NCBI RefSeq assembly: GCF_004798865.1
Contig: NW_025335268.1
Coordinates: forward strand, 5,648,486 to 5,712,485
DNA: 64,000 bases
DNA from: Varanus komodoensis
Taxonomy: Eukaryota; Chordata; Lepidosauria; Squamata; Varanidae
Direction of reading: 5' to 3'
Below, piece after piece: positions 22,795-34,170 of the stretch. Numbering within the stretch: the stretch's first letter is position 1; every line of letters starts with the position of its first letter. Below the pieces are notes generated by a model. It made no database searches and was not told the origin of the DNA. It saw only the letters and a list, made by a program, of their open reading frames with translations. Position numbers and translations under genes: made by a program.

Positions 22795-22978
22795 CAGGAC
22801 CAGTTGCTTTGGGAGGTGCGGGTTTTTTCTTTGCTGGAGACGTTTATGCAGAAGCTGCCTGGCCATCTGCCAAGGATGCTGTAGCTGCCACTTGCGGTAC
22901 AGACCCTGCACTGAGCAGGAGTGTTGGACTGGTTGATCCTGAAGTTCCTTTGAATAGTACGATTCTGTGATTCTTTGA
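22795..22978 (+). mobile_element. CR1 LINE 3' tail
   Basis: GTTTTTTCTTTGCTGGAGAC (23 bases in), GGCCATCTGCCAAGGATGCT, GGACTGGTTGATCCTGAAGT and ending GATTCTGTGATTCT match the last part of CR1, including the octamer-like 3' terminal repeat. Severely 5'-truncated. Confidence 0.85.
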
Positions 22979-23631
22979 CACACTGAAAAGAGAGATTAAA
23001 ATGTAATTGTTGATCCAATGGCCCAAACTGGAATAAACAGCTCCAAATGTTTATATTCAGTTGCATCCAATTGCATCATTTCACCGGTGAAAAATTTCTA
23101 CCATGCTTTTATTTTTGCACATGTGTCGGATCCAATATTTTGATTTTGCTTGTACAAGGTGTTGTGCCGGCTGTTGCAAATTACATTCTGGCATAATAGG
23201 AGGTGTTGCTTGCACCAATTGTGCTAGTTGTGCAATGCTAAAACAATACCAACTGGTATTTTTTCTGCTGGCTGGATACAAGCCAGAACTAGCTCGACTA
23301 GTGCACTTCCTGTAATGAAAATTTAAAGAGCTGTTCAATGCCTTGTGCAACCATTTTAAGAAGTGCTTGCACAGTGTCCTATGAAATGTCATGCGAGAGC
23401 TTGTGGTATGTATTGTGCAAGAATTTGTGCAGCAGCTTTAATGCAGAATTGAAATATTAGATGTGCAAAGCCACAGATAATTTGTGCAAGTGCTAAAAGC
23501 TTTGTGCTAGCAGAATGACACCTTTAAGTACAACCTAATTTCTGCCTGATTTGGTAACGTATCAAAGCCAGATATATCAGGCTAGTGGTATTAATGCAAC
23601 ATGTGTAATCCACTATAACTGCAGAGCATGT
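22979..23631. other. Unassigned sequence rich in TTGTGCA/TGCACAA motifs
   Basis: Between about 23110 and 23515 the words TTGTGC, TTGCAC and TGTGCAA recur on both strands at least ten times (for example 23154, 23207, 23217, 23230, 23343, 23368, 23414, 23428, 23488). It looks like a DNA-transposon interior or a decayed tandem array. I could not find its ends. Confidence 0.4.
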
Positions 23632-23700
23632 GACACTCCAGATGTTGATGGACCCCAACCCCTCACCTATCCATGTGCCAGAATGACAATTATCACAGAC
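23632..23700. repeat. Partial palindromic (MITE-like) repeat
   Basis: CACTCCAGATGTTGATGGAC and following bases match the left arm of the family. The right arm is not clear. Confidence 0.4.
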
Positions 23701-23808
23701 AATTTGAAACACAGGGATGATACAGTTAGGTTGCAATCCTATATTTAAGATATGCCAGCTGAAGGCTATGATGGCAGTCCCCAGTGTGAAGCCTGCAGGT
23801 ACTTGATT

Positions 23809-23824
23809 AAAAAAAAAAAAAAAA
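23809..23824. repeat. A16 homopolymer
   Basis: Sixteen consecutive A bases. No retroposon body is recognised directly before it. Confidence 0.9.
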
Positions 23825-23988
23825 CATTTCATATGTTTTAACTATACATATATGGATTTGTATGAAATGCATGCAACTTTCTAGCAATGGGCTTCAAGAA
23901 AAACAAGTATCCAGATAATTATACATGTGAAGTTGTCAGCTCATTATGCCACTCATTCATATATCCAAAGCATTGTAAGGTTCATAAT

Positions 23989-24241
23989 CCTTATGAGGAA
24001 CAGATTCTAAAGAATATTTTGGATTGTGCAGAAATGGACAGACTGTCTCTTAAGGAAAAGGAAGATACATACTTCTATCAAACTTGGAACTTTTTCTATC
24101 GGTTAGAGAAATGGGACTATATGTAGAGCTGAAATATATAATAATTGTAATAAGAATAAGATACTAACCCAGTATGGCCGATGTCTTTGGAATAATTCTT
24201 TAATTTAAATTGGTTGAGAAAATAATAAACTTAAAACCCCA
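23989..24241 (+). mobile_element. L1 LINE, severely 5'-truncated copy with target duplication
   Basis: The frame reads LKNILDCAEMDRLSLKEKED then FYQTWNFFYRLEKWDY, matching the L1 ORF2 C-terminus also present at 32754-32978. A perfect 22-bp flanking duplication starting AAAGCATTGTAAGG lies at 23967-23988 and 24242-24263, which is typical of target-primed L1 insertion. The tail before the right duplication is A-rich but has no long poly-A. The intact duplication points to a fairly recent insertion. Confidence 0.88.
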
Positions 24242-24263
24242 AAAGCATTGTAAGGTTCATAAT

Positions 24264-25607
24264 TATAAGAGGTGAGTGTTTATTCTTCCACGTTGTAATA
24301 TCAGTCTTCTAGGTGTCCAACAGGTGCAATGAATCTATTTCTCCTTCCATTAATTTCCATGAAGCAGGTAAATAACTTAAGAGTGACTATTAAAGACTGT
24401 TGCAGTTCAAAATTTATCAGTGCAATAAATAGGCTGGTTTTATAGTGAAACTGTACACTGCCCAAAGAACCCATGTAGAGCTATTGGTTTGGTTTATAAA
24501 CTTCAGCATAAGTAAATAACCTCCAGTTAACCTCCAGAGAAGTTAACTACTGGACATTGCCAGAATGTAAGTTTAAAAGAAGAATGAGTTCTACTGTACC
24601 ATTAGCATTTGGCTGAATTAGACAGTCCCTTATTAAAGAGATGCTGCAGGGTCCTATGCATGAAAATCTTCTTTTGCTAAATAAGGCACAGCCTAAGATC
24701 CATGGAAGTGACAGGAAGCTGCCAAAGCAGTGGTTCTCTGATTAGATATTTTGTGGTGGCATCAATAAAGGCTTGAGATCCCCGGGTTGCTGGCGTGGAC
24801 AGGAGTCCTGCTATGCCAGTGGACCAACATATATGCCGGTGCCCCCAAAATATGCCTGCAGGACATCTGAGCCACTGGAAGAGCACAGCTAGGTGAGTCT
24901 ACTGGCAAGGATACAACACTGCAGAGACGTGGGTGGCGCAGGGCAGGCACACCTGCACTGTGTGCCAGGTCCCTTTGGCCCGTAGCCTCGAGCCCACTGG
25001 AAACACAGCTTGATAGCACAGGATATTTCCTTTCCTTCGACTTCAATAAGGTCAGGGGGAATTAGAAAGCAAAACAAGATCGTCGTCACCACCACGTAGA
25101 TGACTGTCTAGCCTGCATCATCCCACAGAGCAGGTGGCATAGTGTAAATCACAACACACCACCACCAGCATACAGATCCCACATAGGAATACTCAGAGGA
25201 AAGTGTGCTTTGGTGTGGGGGCTAATATCTTTCTGATGCCACATTTTGTACATGATCCAGCAATGCGGTCCAGTCACTTAGGCTGGATGGTACCCGAGCC
25301 ATTATTTGTGTGGCGGTTACCAATGCAATGTTCATATGATATCTTATCATGAGCCAACACGGACGTGTGATGACTCAGAAAAGTGTCACACTGCTGTCTG
25401 TGTGACTGGTACATTTATCAGTACTTGCATCATACTCCAGGTAGGGCTGAGCGAGGGGGGAAGTCCCACAAACTGCCCATAGGTGGGAAGACCTAACATT
25501 CAGAGCCCATGCAGGGATGAGTCGTCTCAAGCAGGCTGGCATGGCTGCCTGCCAATAGTACACAGAATTGGCACAGAATTGCTTAAACACATTCAAGCTG
25601 GAGACAC
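24264..25607. other. Unassigned sequence
   Basis: No gene. An orphan CAGTGGTTCTCTGATTAG at 24728 resembles a hAT end but has no partner. Nothing else is recognised. Confidence 0.35.
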
Positions 25608-25698
25608 TGGGTTAAAATGGAGTGGAGGAGGATGGTGTAAGCTGCCTTGAATTCCTCACAGGAAGGAAAAAGAGGGGTATAAATGTAAAGAAACAATT
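25608..25698 (+). mobile_element. Sauria-type SINE, 3' fragment
   Basis: AAAATGGAGTGGAGGAGGAT, GTAAGCTGCCTTGAATTCCT and AAAAAGAGGGGTATAAATGT correspond to the 3' Bov-B-like end of the SINE. The tRNA head is absent. Confidence 0.7.
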
Positions 25699-25879
25699 AT
25701 GACCATGATGGTGTATGATAAAATGCTTGTAACCACTTACATTTTACAACCTTTATAAGGAGAAACCTATAACAAGGACAAATACAAATTCAACAAATAT
25801 GCTTAGCATATGAAGCTGATTCATCCAAGCAGGCTATTTTTGCTGTTCCATGACCAGCAGCGTGTTGATAAGTAATACC

Positions 25880-26125
25880 ACACCAGTGGCCTTCTTGGGA
25901 ATGGTCCTCAACCTCTGGAATGTTCTCTTGGAAATGGGCTATGTGGTGAAAACTGTGATGAGCTCTAGATACTCCTAAAGATGCACCTGCTTAATCAGGT
26001 TTTCCTGACATGGAATGTTAAAATGGATTTATTTATTTATTTAAAATAAGCTTTTATGGTGCATTTACTATATTTTAATGCAAACTTCTTAGAAATCTTA
26101 TGCTATCACATGGTGTGTACAAGTA
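25880..26125 (+). mobile_element. L2-clade LINE 3' end, decayed
   Basis: CCTCAACCTCTGGAATGTTC (eroded LWN region), then CACCTGCTTAATCAGGTTTT and a T/A-rich tail follow the L2 3' end order. No frame is conserved. Confidence 0.5.
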
Positions 26126-28319
26126 ATTTAAATAAGTAAATCAAATAGCAAAACAGAAGCACAGAATGTGTTTATTTATGGAGAGGAAAAATATATGACT
26201 TATTAAAAGAATAAAAATGTTAATGAAGTACCACAAATACATCGTTAGTTTTAGCCCTTCAGATGCTATCTTCCACCTGGGGGGGAGAGGAAAAAATTCA
26301 GCAAGTGTACATGGATGATCAGTCATTTACAAAACGGTAGTTGATCTCAGCATTTTCACTGCTACCCATGGGTCTCTGTGATGTACATTGCCAAACTTTA
26401 TTAACTAGAAACACACTCTGAAATAAGAATCCAAGGGCGAAAACAGACAGGACTTTTAAAACGTGTCCCGCAATCATGTCTTGTCAGTTTTACTCTAGAG
26501 AAGGCACAAGGAGGCCGATCCCTCCACGCTAGCTCTTCAGTCCACATCGGAGCTGTAAGTCTATTCTGGGGCAAAAAGCTGTAGCTGCTAGACTTAAAGC
26601 CTTTCTACATGAGGTATATACTGTGTGCTTGTGATTCCTTACTCATTGTTTATGAAGTCTTTAGATGATAAGATCCTTCAGTTTCAGAACACTTTCCTGG
26701 GGTTTTGTTAGCCCAGAGGAAATGCAGTATAATTTCTAAAAAGCAAATGAAAAGGTATTTTCCTAATTGTGTAATTGCAATATTCTGCTATTGCACAATG
26801 CCACCTAGAGCTTATGTAGCAGAAAAGTAAGAGAAAAAGCTGTGCAGATCTCAATTTTGTGATTGAGATGTCCTTGGGAAGGAAATCTCATACATTTAAT
26901 TAAAGCCTGTTTTGCCGCTAAGAGTCTTGTTGGATCACAAAAAGGGTCCAAACACCATTACAATGGTTCAACAAGAGTGATTTCTCCAGGGACCTTCATT
27001 AGAGGCAGAAAAAGATTCTAGCTATGCCACCATTTAGACCATTAGCTGACCAAAATGGCCAGTACTCTTTCCTTAGCAAGTTTCTAGCCCTTATAGAGCC
27101 AAAGATAAAAGTAAAAAAAGTGGACTATTCAGCGCATTACTTTTGGGAGAAATGAGCTCATTCTTGCCTTTCTGTATTTTTAGCCAGTGAATGAAGTCAC
27201 AGCTTTGACTGACATTTAAGAGAGCAATGATCCATAGAGACAAATTGAAACTTGGAGAAGGATCATTTTGAAGTCATGAAAAATAATGGAGAAATCCAAA
27301 AGTTTAGCTTAATATGACCGGATAGTAGCATGTCACGCAGAAACTAAAGCTAGCGGCCAAGTGCCTGCTTCTTCTGACTCGGTTCTTATTTCATGCATAC
27401 ACAAAACATGATTTTATTTTTCTTGTCGAAAGTTTTAAAAGCTACTTTGCCAGTGCAATGCAAATGCAGTTCATAATTATTAATATCCTCCGATTTTGAA
27501 AGGAGGCTGTCATTAAGAGGGTGTAACTTACATCAGCCCTGAAAGTAGCCAAGTATTTTATGTCCTTATTGTCAAGGGCATCGCCTCTTCTGGCATGCTT
27601 TCTGAAAGAGTGGTGGCCAGAAACCACACTAAAAGAGCATTTTACCAAAGGGTTAATCATCTTTTTGAGTGTTGCAGATGTAAGAGCAAGAGGGCTCCCA
27701 GGGTACAGATATATTCAGCTACAAGCAAAGTGGGGTCAAACAGTGTTGCAATGCAACTTTAACAAAGATTACTTTCTATATAGGGAAAAAAGGTCTAGTT
27801 TTTGCATAAGTGTGCGGGTGCCTTTTGTACCCAAGTGAAGCCTTCACTTCAAATATTCCCTTATACAGCCCCTGAGCTTTTCGCCGTTCCCTCCTCACCG
27901 CTACTGACATGTTCTTTGGATGACAGTGTGGCTCTCCAGTTTTACTTCTGTGTTGTAAGCAGCACCTCTGGTGAGTTCTTAGTGCATGGAAAATGGGGCA
28001 TTTAGTTGTGAAAGTGAAAGAGGCTTTCCTCTTGTGTATGTCCGTTATTGTGCTGTACCACAGTGCCATGCAGAGGTTATGTAAAGGCAAAACAGGAAAG
28101 GAAATGTTGCTGGTGCAGCATTCCTATCTTAATTCTGTGGCAAAACAAAACCAGATGCAGCAGATTCACAACCAGTTAACATGCAGGCTAGCAGATGTTC
28201 CCTGTTTTCCGGAAATGCAGTTGTGGGTTGGTAAAGTGTTGCAGTTGCAGTGCTATGGGGACGGGGATGGAGAGGAGGATAATCAGTTGCATTCCTATCC
28301 ACAAGAGGGCAAACCTTTA
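26126..28319. other. Long unique tract, candidate regulatory sequence
   Basis: About 2.2 kb with no recognised transposon and no supported gene. The part 26880-27420 is homogeneous, repeat-free and rich in TAAT/ATTA and GATAA cores, so it is a candidate conserved non-coding block upstream of DUSP10. The frame at 27993-28484 lacks family similarity and is probably chance. Confidence 0.35.
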
Positions 28320-28400
28320 TACTTCAGGCATTTTATTTTATTTATAGACTGCTCTTATTTATATATAATGCTCTCTGAGAGTTCACAGCAACAGAAATGC
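28320..28400 (-). mobile_element. L2-like 3' tail fragment
   Basis: TTTTATTTATAGACTGCTCT and TAATGCTCTCTGAGAGTTCA on the plus strand resemble the reverse complement of the L2 tail. Very short and eroded. Confidence 0.4.
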
Positions 28401-28574
28401 TTGAAAGGGCTGAAATATTACAGAGAGCTGCCTTCAGTGAGCCAAGCCCATCTGACTCAGAATGCCTGCACCGATCTTCCCTAACCAGCCAGTCTCTGGC
28501 CATGTTCGATCACAATGCCCATCATCCCCACCCCAGCAGGCTGTTGGAGGTGTGGTCTGTGGGTTATGGGTGAG
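28401..28574. repeat. Small repeat remnants
   Basis: GAGCTGCCTTCAGTGAGCCA at about 28430 resembles a LINE-tail repeat, and 28497-28570 resembles the palindromic family (ATGCCCATCATCCCCACCCC). Both are weak. Confidence 0.3.
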
Positions 28575-28918
28575 GTAGTTCAACACACTAGGTTGTGGAA
28601 GGACTTTTCTGCAGTGGCACCCTGACTCTGGAACGAGCTCCCTAGAAAGGTCTACCTGGCACCTTCCTTACATTCTTTTATGCACCAAACACCTTTTTAT
28701 TTTGATGGTATTTTAATTGTTAACTTGTTTTAAGTAGCATTTTAACTATGGGTATGTCATTAGTTTTGTGCATCTTATACTGGTTTTAATGTTTTTTATT
28801 TGTAATTGTTGTTTATATTGTATTTTATTCTATTTTGTATTTTATGTTGTATTTTGTTGGTGTAACCCACCCAGGGAGTCATATGGCTAATGGGGCAGGT
28901 TAGAAATCTAATAAATAA
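28575..28918 (+). mobile_element. L2-clade LINE 3' end
   Basis: GGACTTTTCTGCAGTGGCAC, CTCTGGAACGAGCTCCCTAG and CTACCTGGCACCTTCCTTAC are the L2 ORF2 end (A-F-S-A-V-A-P-x-L-W-N-E-L-P). They are followed by a T-rich 3' UTR and TAGAAATCTAATAAATAA. Confidence 0.82.
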
Positions 28919-30804
28919 GGCTGGTCTACACTGGCAGGGACTGTATAGACAAGATTGCTGTTCAGTTGGCAATCTTTCCTAGCTCCTCTCGCAGATACCA
29001 GAGAATGTAGAGAGAGGTGGAGTTAAATACCGACCCCCTAGGGCAGGGGTCCTGAATCTTCATTTGGAGCCCTGGATTTCTGGGAGGCCATCCATCCCAT
29101 CATCCTGCTGGCCATGAGCATTTGCTGAGACAAAGGTATGGGGCCTGATAATCCCACTGGATTAACTGGATTTTGCCCACATGCACTTTACTTCTTGCTT
29201 TTCTGTTCCCGCACCCTGAAATTCAAGGCCTTGTCCATAAATTGCTTTTTGTAAATACAGGAGTCTTTCATAGACACAGAGACTTACTTTAGAGCCTATG
29301 AAAATTATCTAGTGAGTCTGTATAGACCTTGATAGACACCACCCTTCTCAACCTGCATCATGGGGTGACTTTAGAACCTTGGTACCAAAATGTACAGATC
29401 GGTAGTCCTACAGACTCATTCTTTTATGACATTGTGACAAAGTGCCTGGTATAAAACATCCACAAATTTCAGGTTCCTACGTTTTTTAATGAAAGAAAAA
29501 ATGACTGGGGTGAATTTTCATAGGAATAAAAAAGTTGTCCCAAGAAAGACACAAAGCAAGGTTCAATTCAGATTATTTTTCTATCCTTCAAAAGCTACAG
29601 TACTCAACTAAAGCCTCCAGCAAACAAAATGAAAATCTATTGAGGGAAAGTCATGCTATTATTTTTTACAGCTAGTAGTCGAAATCATTGCTCTGCAGAG
29701 GAAAGTCAATGGCCTTGCCGTTGTTATACAGATTTTCTCAGTTTGCATAGCCTCAGGAAGAATTAAAACATAAATTACCTGTGCCTGCTGAGAGCTGCAA
29801 GTTATTTGTATGCTAACTGCAACCCCCTGAGGTAAAATTCTAGCCAAAACACCGGGTTTTTAGGAGTTTGCATTTTATACCTTCAAGCACTTTCTCCTGG
29901 GGTTATAAAATCACCCCAGAAGTGATACCTGTTACATTTTTTAATGCAGGCAGTGGCAAATCACTTCAGCACATGGCAGCAAACCATACACTAGTCTTCT
30001 GCTGTGTCTTTTGTCTATCATTAATCCCCCTCCCAATTAAATTGGATGATCCTGAATTCCCACATCATTAGAGAACTCCACCCACTTTCTCCATACCATC
30101 AACTATTTCTAAACTTTTCTCATGTCTCTTTAGTAGGGGTTTTGTTTTGTTTTGTTTTGCCTCTAAACCAAAAAAAAAAAAAAAGCCCCAAACGTTATAG
30201 CCTTCCCACATTGTGAATATGCTTCAAATTCCTGAGTATTTTGATTTCTCCTTTTTGCAATACTTCCTGTTCTGTCAGATCCTGTATTTGAAAGAAGGTG
30301 CCTCAGAAAGCAGAATGTTGTAGTGGGGGAACAAGCAGGAGATGATAGCTAAGTGCACTTGCACAGTGCAGGATATTGGCAAATGCACAACATTCTCTTT
30401 ATAGGCAATGCTTGTTCACAGTGACTTTAGTTTGACTGTTTGAGGGCAAGCTGGGATGTTTAATTATGAATTGCATGTCACTTCCTTAGGCTTTGCCACC
30501 TAGTAGAAAATGGAAACAACTTTTTGCCTTTTACAAGCCCATCTTCTTGATCTCTGTGCCCCACCTTCGAATATTTATTTGAGAAGCTAAAGTAGCAATA
30601 GGTGGTTGCAGTGTGCTCAGATATGAATGTCCAAACCAGCAAAACCAAACAGACCTAGGCTAAGCTTAGGGATTCACTTTCTAAGAGGTAAAAGACCTAG
30701 GAAAAAATATGCATGTACATTCTGCTTATTTATTTTCAAGGTGATGTTTTGGGTTGGTATGTTTTGTCTGGTCCAGATGATGAAATTTTGCTGTGTTGGA
30801 TTTT
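28919..30804. other. Unassigned sequence
   Basis: No gene is supported. It contains a TTTTG run (30139-30160) and an A-run (30169-30184). Otherwise it looks unique. Confidence 0.35.
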
Positions 30805-30835
30805 CAGTTACTTATTTTTATTATATTTCTATCCC

Positions 30836-30872
<37 letters not shown>
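30836..30872. repeat. (CAT)n microsatellite
   Basis: About twelve uninterrupted CAT/ATC units inside an L2-like tail. It encodes runs of His or Ile in chance frames. Confidence 0.95.
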
Positions 30873-30965
30873 TGTTCCATTTCTATACTGCTCATAACCA
30901 AAGCTCTCTCGGTGATTTACTTTCAAATATAAAAACAATAAAATACAATAGATAAAAACATTAGA
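30873..30965 (-). mobile_element. L2-like 3' tail fragment
   Basis: TTCTATACTGCTCATAACCA and AAGCTCTCTCGGTGATTTAC are the reverse complement of the L2 3' signature (cf. the tail at 61735). Confidence 0.6.
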
Positions 30966-31004
30966 ATTAAAATTAATTTAAAAGAACATTAAAAGATAAT
31001 AAAA

Positions 31005-31157
31005 AAGGAACTCAAGGTGGATCACACCTTGTATTACACAGCCCCATGAGGTAGTTTAGGCAAGAACTGTGGTTCATGGCTGAGTGGAGACTAGAACCCA
31101 GATGTCCGGAGTCGCAGTCCACCATTCTAACCCCAATGGCACACTGACTCTCGTATA
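31005..31157 (-). mobile_element. Sauria-related SINE, minus orientation
   Basis: GGAACTCAAGGTGGATCACA, AGCCCCATGAGGTAGTTTAG, GGCTGAGTGGAGACTAGAAC and CACCATTCTAACCCCAATGG give the reverse-complement SINE with its head at the right. Confidence 0.75.
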
Positions 31158-32619
31158 TGTAGCACAGAACTCTAGTCCCTTCTTCAAGTGCTAGTCTCCA
31201 ACAATGAAGTTGATCTGGGGAGAGATCCAATCCCTTGTCCATGGATTATAAGTCAATGATAGTTCTCTTGCCCACACAAAGTTGGGAAACGTAAACTTAG
31301 CACTGTCTGTCTGTTTGTTAGATTTATATTCCACCTTTTCCTTTTTAAAGAACACTGACAGCCTAGATGTTTCTGTGACTATTCCCATATTTTAAAGGAA
31401 AAATAAGTGGATTGTTTATTTATTTTGCTCATGTTATCAGTCACATGCCATGAGATAATGCACCACTGAAAGAAGAGACTGATCTTAAGGAGTGGAGCTA
31501 GTTCTGTGCCTTGTACATTTTGACTGACCATACTTTTGTCCCATCTTTCAGAAGGTGAAGAAGTTCAGTAGCTTTTTTACAAATATGTCTTGCGAATTAA
31601 CATAATGCAACAAGGCTGGAAAAAGAACAGTCTCAGATGCTCCATAAAACTCCATTGATCTCATTTATTTATTTTTAAAATCATCAATGGCTACCCATCT
31701 ATGCATTCGTAAAAATCTCCTTCCCAGAGGGATATATCTGATTGTTTTTTCCCACTAGTTGGCACACTGTGAATAACACAGTCCTCTGTGTTGGATGTGA
31801 ATTAGCCGCTGCTGCAGCTGTCATGCTTGCCAACATTTAGACATAGGGCCAAGTTTTCCAAGCATTCATTGTCTGCTCCGGACAGAGAGCTCCTGCACCA
31901 CAGCAGTTCATCACCAGTCTCACTGCCCTAGTCTGGCTTGTTCTTTTGGAAGTCAGCAGGGGATTACAGATTTCTCAGAAAGCTATTCCCTTGTCCACGG
32001 ATGGAGATGTATGTGAAACCCAGGAGAAGGTTGGGCTCTGTGTGAAAAACTGACCTAATGGATAATCATGCTCACCATTGGTTCTCCTTCTTCCTCCCAC
32101 AAACTCTCTCATGAATATCCCAGACGACTCTGCAGAAGGACCCATCTTGTCTCCTCTCCTCACACCAACGGCAACCCCTTTACAGTCACTGCAGTTTCTC
32201 TTTTACTGCCCTGAAATCTGTATCTGTTCCCATCAAAGCAAGCAAGTAAACAAACTTGTTAGCCCTGTCAAAAACCCCATTTTAAAAAGAAGCCTGAATT
32301 TTGACAGATGTCAAAACTTTGTGGTCCTGTACATGGGTTGGCTTGAGCTTTTCCAATTTCCTTTCCCCAGAAAAGTTGGAAAGATGATGGACACCAAGAA
32401 CAGCCTGGTGAAACATAAAAGCTAGAGGATTTCATTGGGAAGGGTGTGGTGTACATCCGCCCCTTTTGTCAGCAAAGATCCCCTCAGAGCTTCATTTCTC
32501 ACTTCACAACTCACCTCTGATAGCTGTCAAATGAGAAGCGAAGCAACCCAATATCCCATTTGCCAATGTCCATGGATGGCGCCTCCAGTGCTTTTACAGG
32601 AGACTCCATTTAGAACATT
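31158..32619. other. Unassigned sequence
   Basis: No gene. A SINE-tail scrap (GATTTATATTCCACCTTTTC) lies at 31321-31340. The rest is not recognised. Confidence 0.35.
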
Positions 32620-33170
32620 TTTTTGAATAAGTTTTATTCTTAATATATACCTAACAAAAAAAAAAAACCCTAAAAAGCATCAATCATCGAAAACATCAGA
32701 CCTACTGGGTCAGCCCCCACATTTTTTCTTTTTATGTTAAACTATAAATTTATTTAAGTCTGTGCGTAGTCCCGTTCCTCTAGCCAATGATAAAAAGAGT
32801 CCCAGGTTTGATAGAAATCTGTATCTTCTTTCTCCTTCAGAGACAAAGTCAATCTGTCCATTTCTGCACAGTCCAAGATCTTTTTTAGAATCAGTTGATT
32901 GGTAGGTAGCTTTTTACTCTTCCAGTGTTGGGCAAATGCAATCTTCGCTGCAGTAGTTACATGTAGAGTCAAATACATTGCTTGTTTACTAAGATCATCA
33001 GGTACAATGCCTAATAAAAAAAATTTCAGGTTTAAATGTTAGAGGCTTTTGTAACATTTCCTCAAGCCATTTGTGTATTTTAATCCAATTTTTTTTCCTT
33101 ATCACATGTCCACCACATATGAGAAAAAGTACCTGATTTGTGTTTACATTTCCAACATCCATTTGACATA
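32620..33170 (-). mobile_element. L1 LINE, 3' portion (left of the nested element)
   Basis: The minus strand reads FAQHWKSKKLPTNQLILKKI, LDCAEMDRLTLSLKEKED and FYQTWDSFYHWLEERDYA, the ORF2 C-terminus of the same family as the copy at 23989. A 3' UTR and A-rich end follow at about 32620-32670. Upstream the Cys-containing block (CWKCKHKSG, at about 33135-33165) runs into the inserted element. It resumes at 33742. Decayed. Confidence 0.85.
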
Positions 33171-33741
33171 CCGTATTTTTCGCTCTATAAGACTCACTTT
33201 CCCCCCCTCAAAAGTAAGGGGAAATGTCTGTGCGTTGTATAGAGCGAATGTGTGTCTGCCCGACGCCCGGGACGCCGCCGGCCTGCCTGCATCACGTGGC
33301 ACCACCTGGCCGGCATGCGCTCGGCGTGCCCTGCTCCCCCCCTCCTCCAGCGCAGGTAAGAGCGGTGCCGCTCAGGGGGAGCGGTGTGGAGGAGGAGGAG
33401 CCGCAGGTTTTAACCTGCAGCCGCACAGAGAGACGGACTGCTCACCCCATCGCCCGGGAAGACCTGCCGCCGCTGCACCGCCCAGAAGACCACCGCCGGC
33501 ATGCTGCTGGCCCGGCTGCACCACACCTGGCCGGCACGCGCTCGGAGCGCCCTGCTCCGCCCCCCTCCTCCGGCGCAGGTGAGAGCTGTTAGTCACAGGT
33601 CGGTGTGTGTTTTCAAATGGCAACCCGTCTTTTAATGAAGCCCATGGGGAAGTGATGGGGAATGTGCCTGTGATTATCAGGAAGCTTTCCATGGATCCTT
33701 CCTCTAAAACCTAGGTGCGTCTTATTGAGCGAAAAATACGG
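33171..33741. mobile_element. TA-flanked inverted-repeat element (mariner/Tc1-like MITE), 571 bp
   Basis: The ends are perfect inverted repeats CCGTATTTTTCGCTC and GAGCGAAAAATACGG, each next to a TA (33169-33170 and 33742-33743), as expected for a TA target duplication. The interior is strikingly CpG-rich and contains two diverged copies of a ~66-bp block (33299-33363 and 33519-33586). No transposase. It interrupts the L1. Superfamily assignment rests on the TA only. Confidence 0.85.
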
Positions 33742-33743
33742 TA

Positions 33744-34170
33744 TTTAGAAACATCTTAGCTAACCTATTTGGTGACAGATACCATGTATAAAACATTTTA
33801 TACAGGTTTTCTTTATATGAAGTTGCTAATGTTACTTTAATATTTCTTTCCCACAGCTTTTGCCATTTCTCTAACTCAATATTATATCCAAAGTTTTGCG
33901 CCCATGTTATCATAGTTTCCTTAACCTGTTCATCTTCCATTCTCCTATCTAGTAGGAAGTTATACACAATCTTTTAATCATTTTCTCATCTGATTTAAGG
34001 ATCACGTGATCAAATGCTGTTGGCTCCTTATAAAAGCCCCACATTCTATAGTCTTTAGCATCTCTCGGTTGCCATTTGGAACATTGATAAGGCAAGCCTA
34101 TACATTTTGGAAAGTCAGAGTTGTGCATCTGTGCAACGACAAAAATCTGACAGTAAAATATAATTTGAAA
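33744..34170 (-). mobile_element. L1 LINE, 5'-ward portion (right of the nested element)
   Basis: The minus strand reads VKETMITWAQNFGYNIELEK, WQKLWERNIKVTLATSYKEN and LYKMFYTWYLSPNRLAKMF, typical of the C-terminal third of vertebrate L1 ORF2. It belongs with 32620-33170. The right limit near 34170 is approximate. Confidence 0.85.

Noticed and set aside
24728-24745. Possible hAT left end (CAGTGGTTCTCTGATTAG)
   Set aside because: No partner end or target duplication found.
27993-28484. 163-codon plus-strand frame
   Set aside because: No motif or family. It runs into an L2-like tail and repeat scraps.
30836-30872. Poly-His/poly-Ile frames
   Set aside because: Translation of a (CAT)n microsatellite, not a gene.
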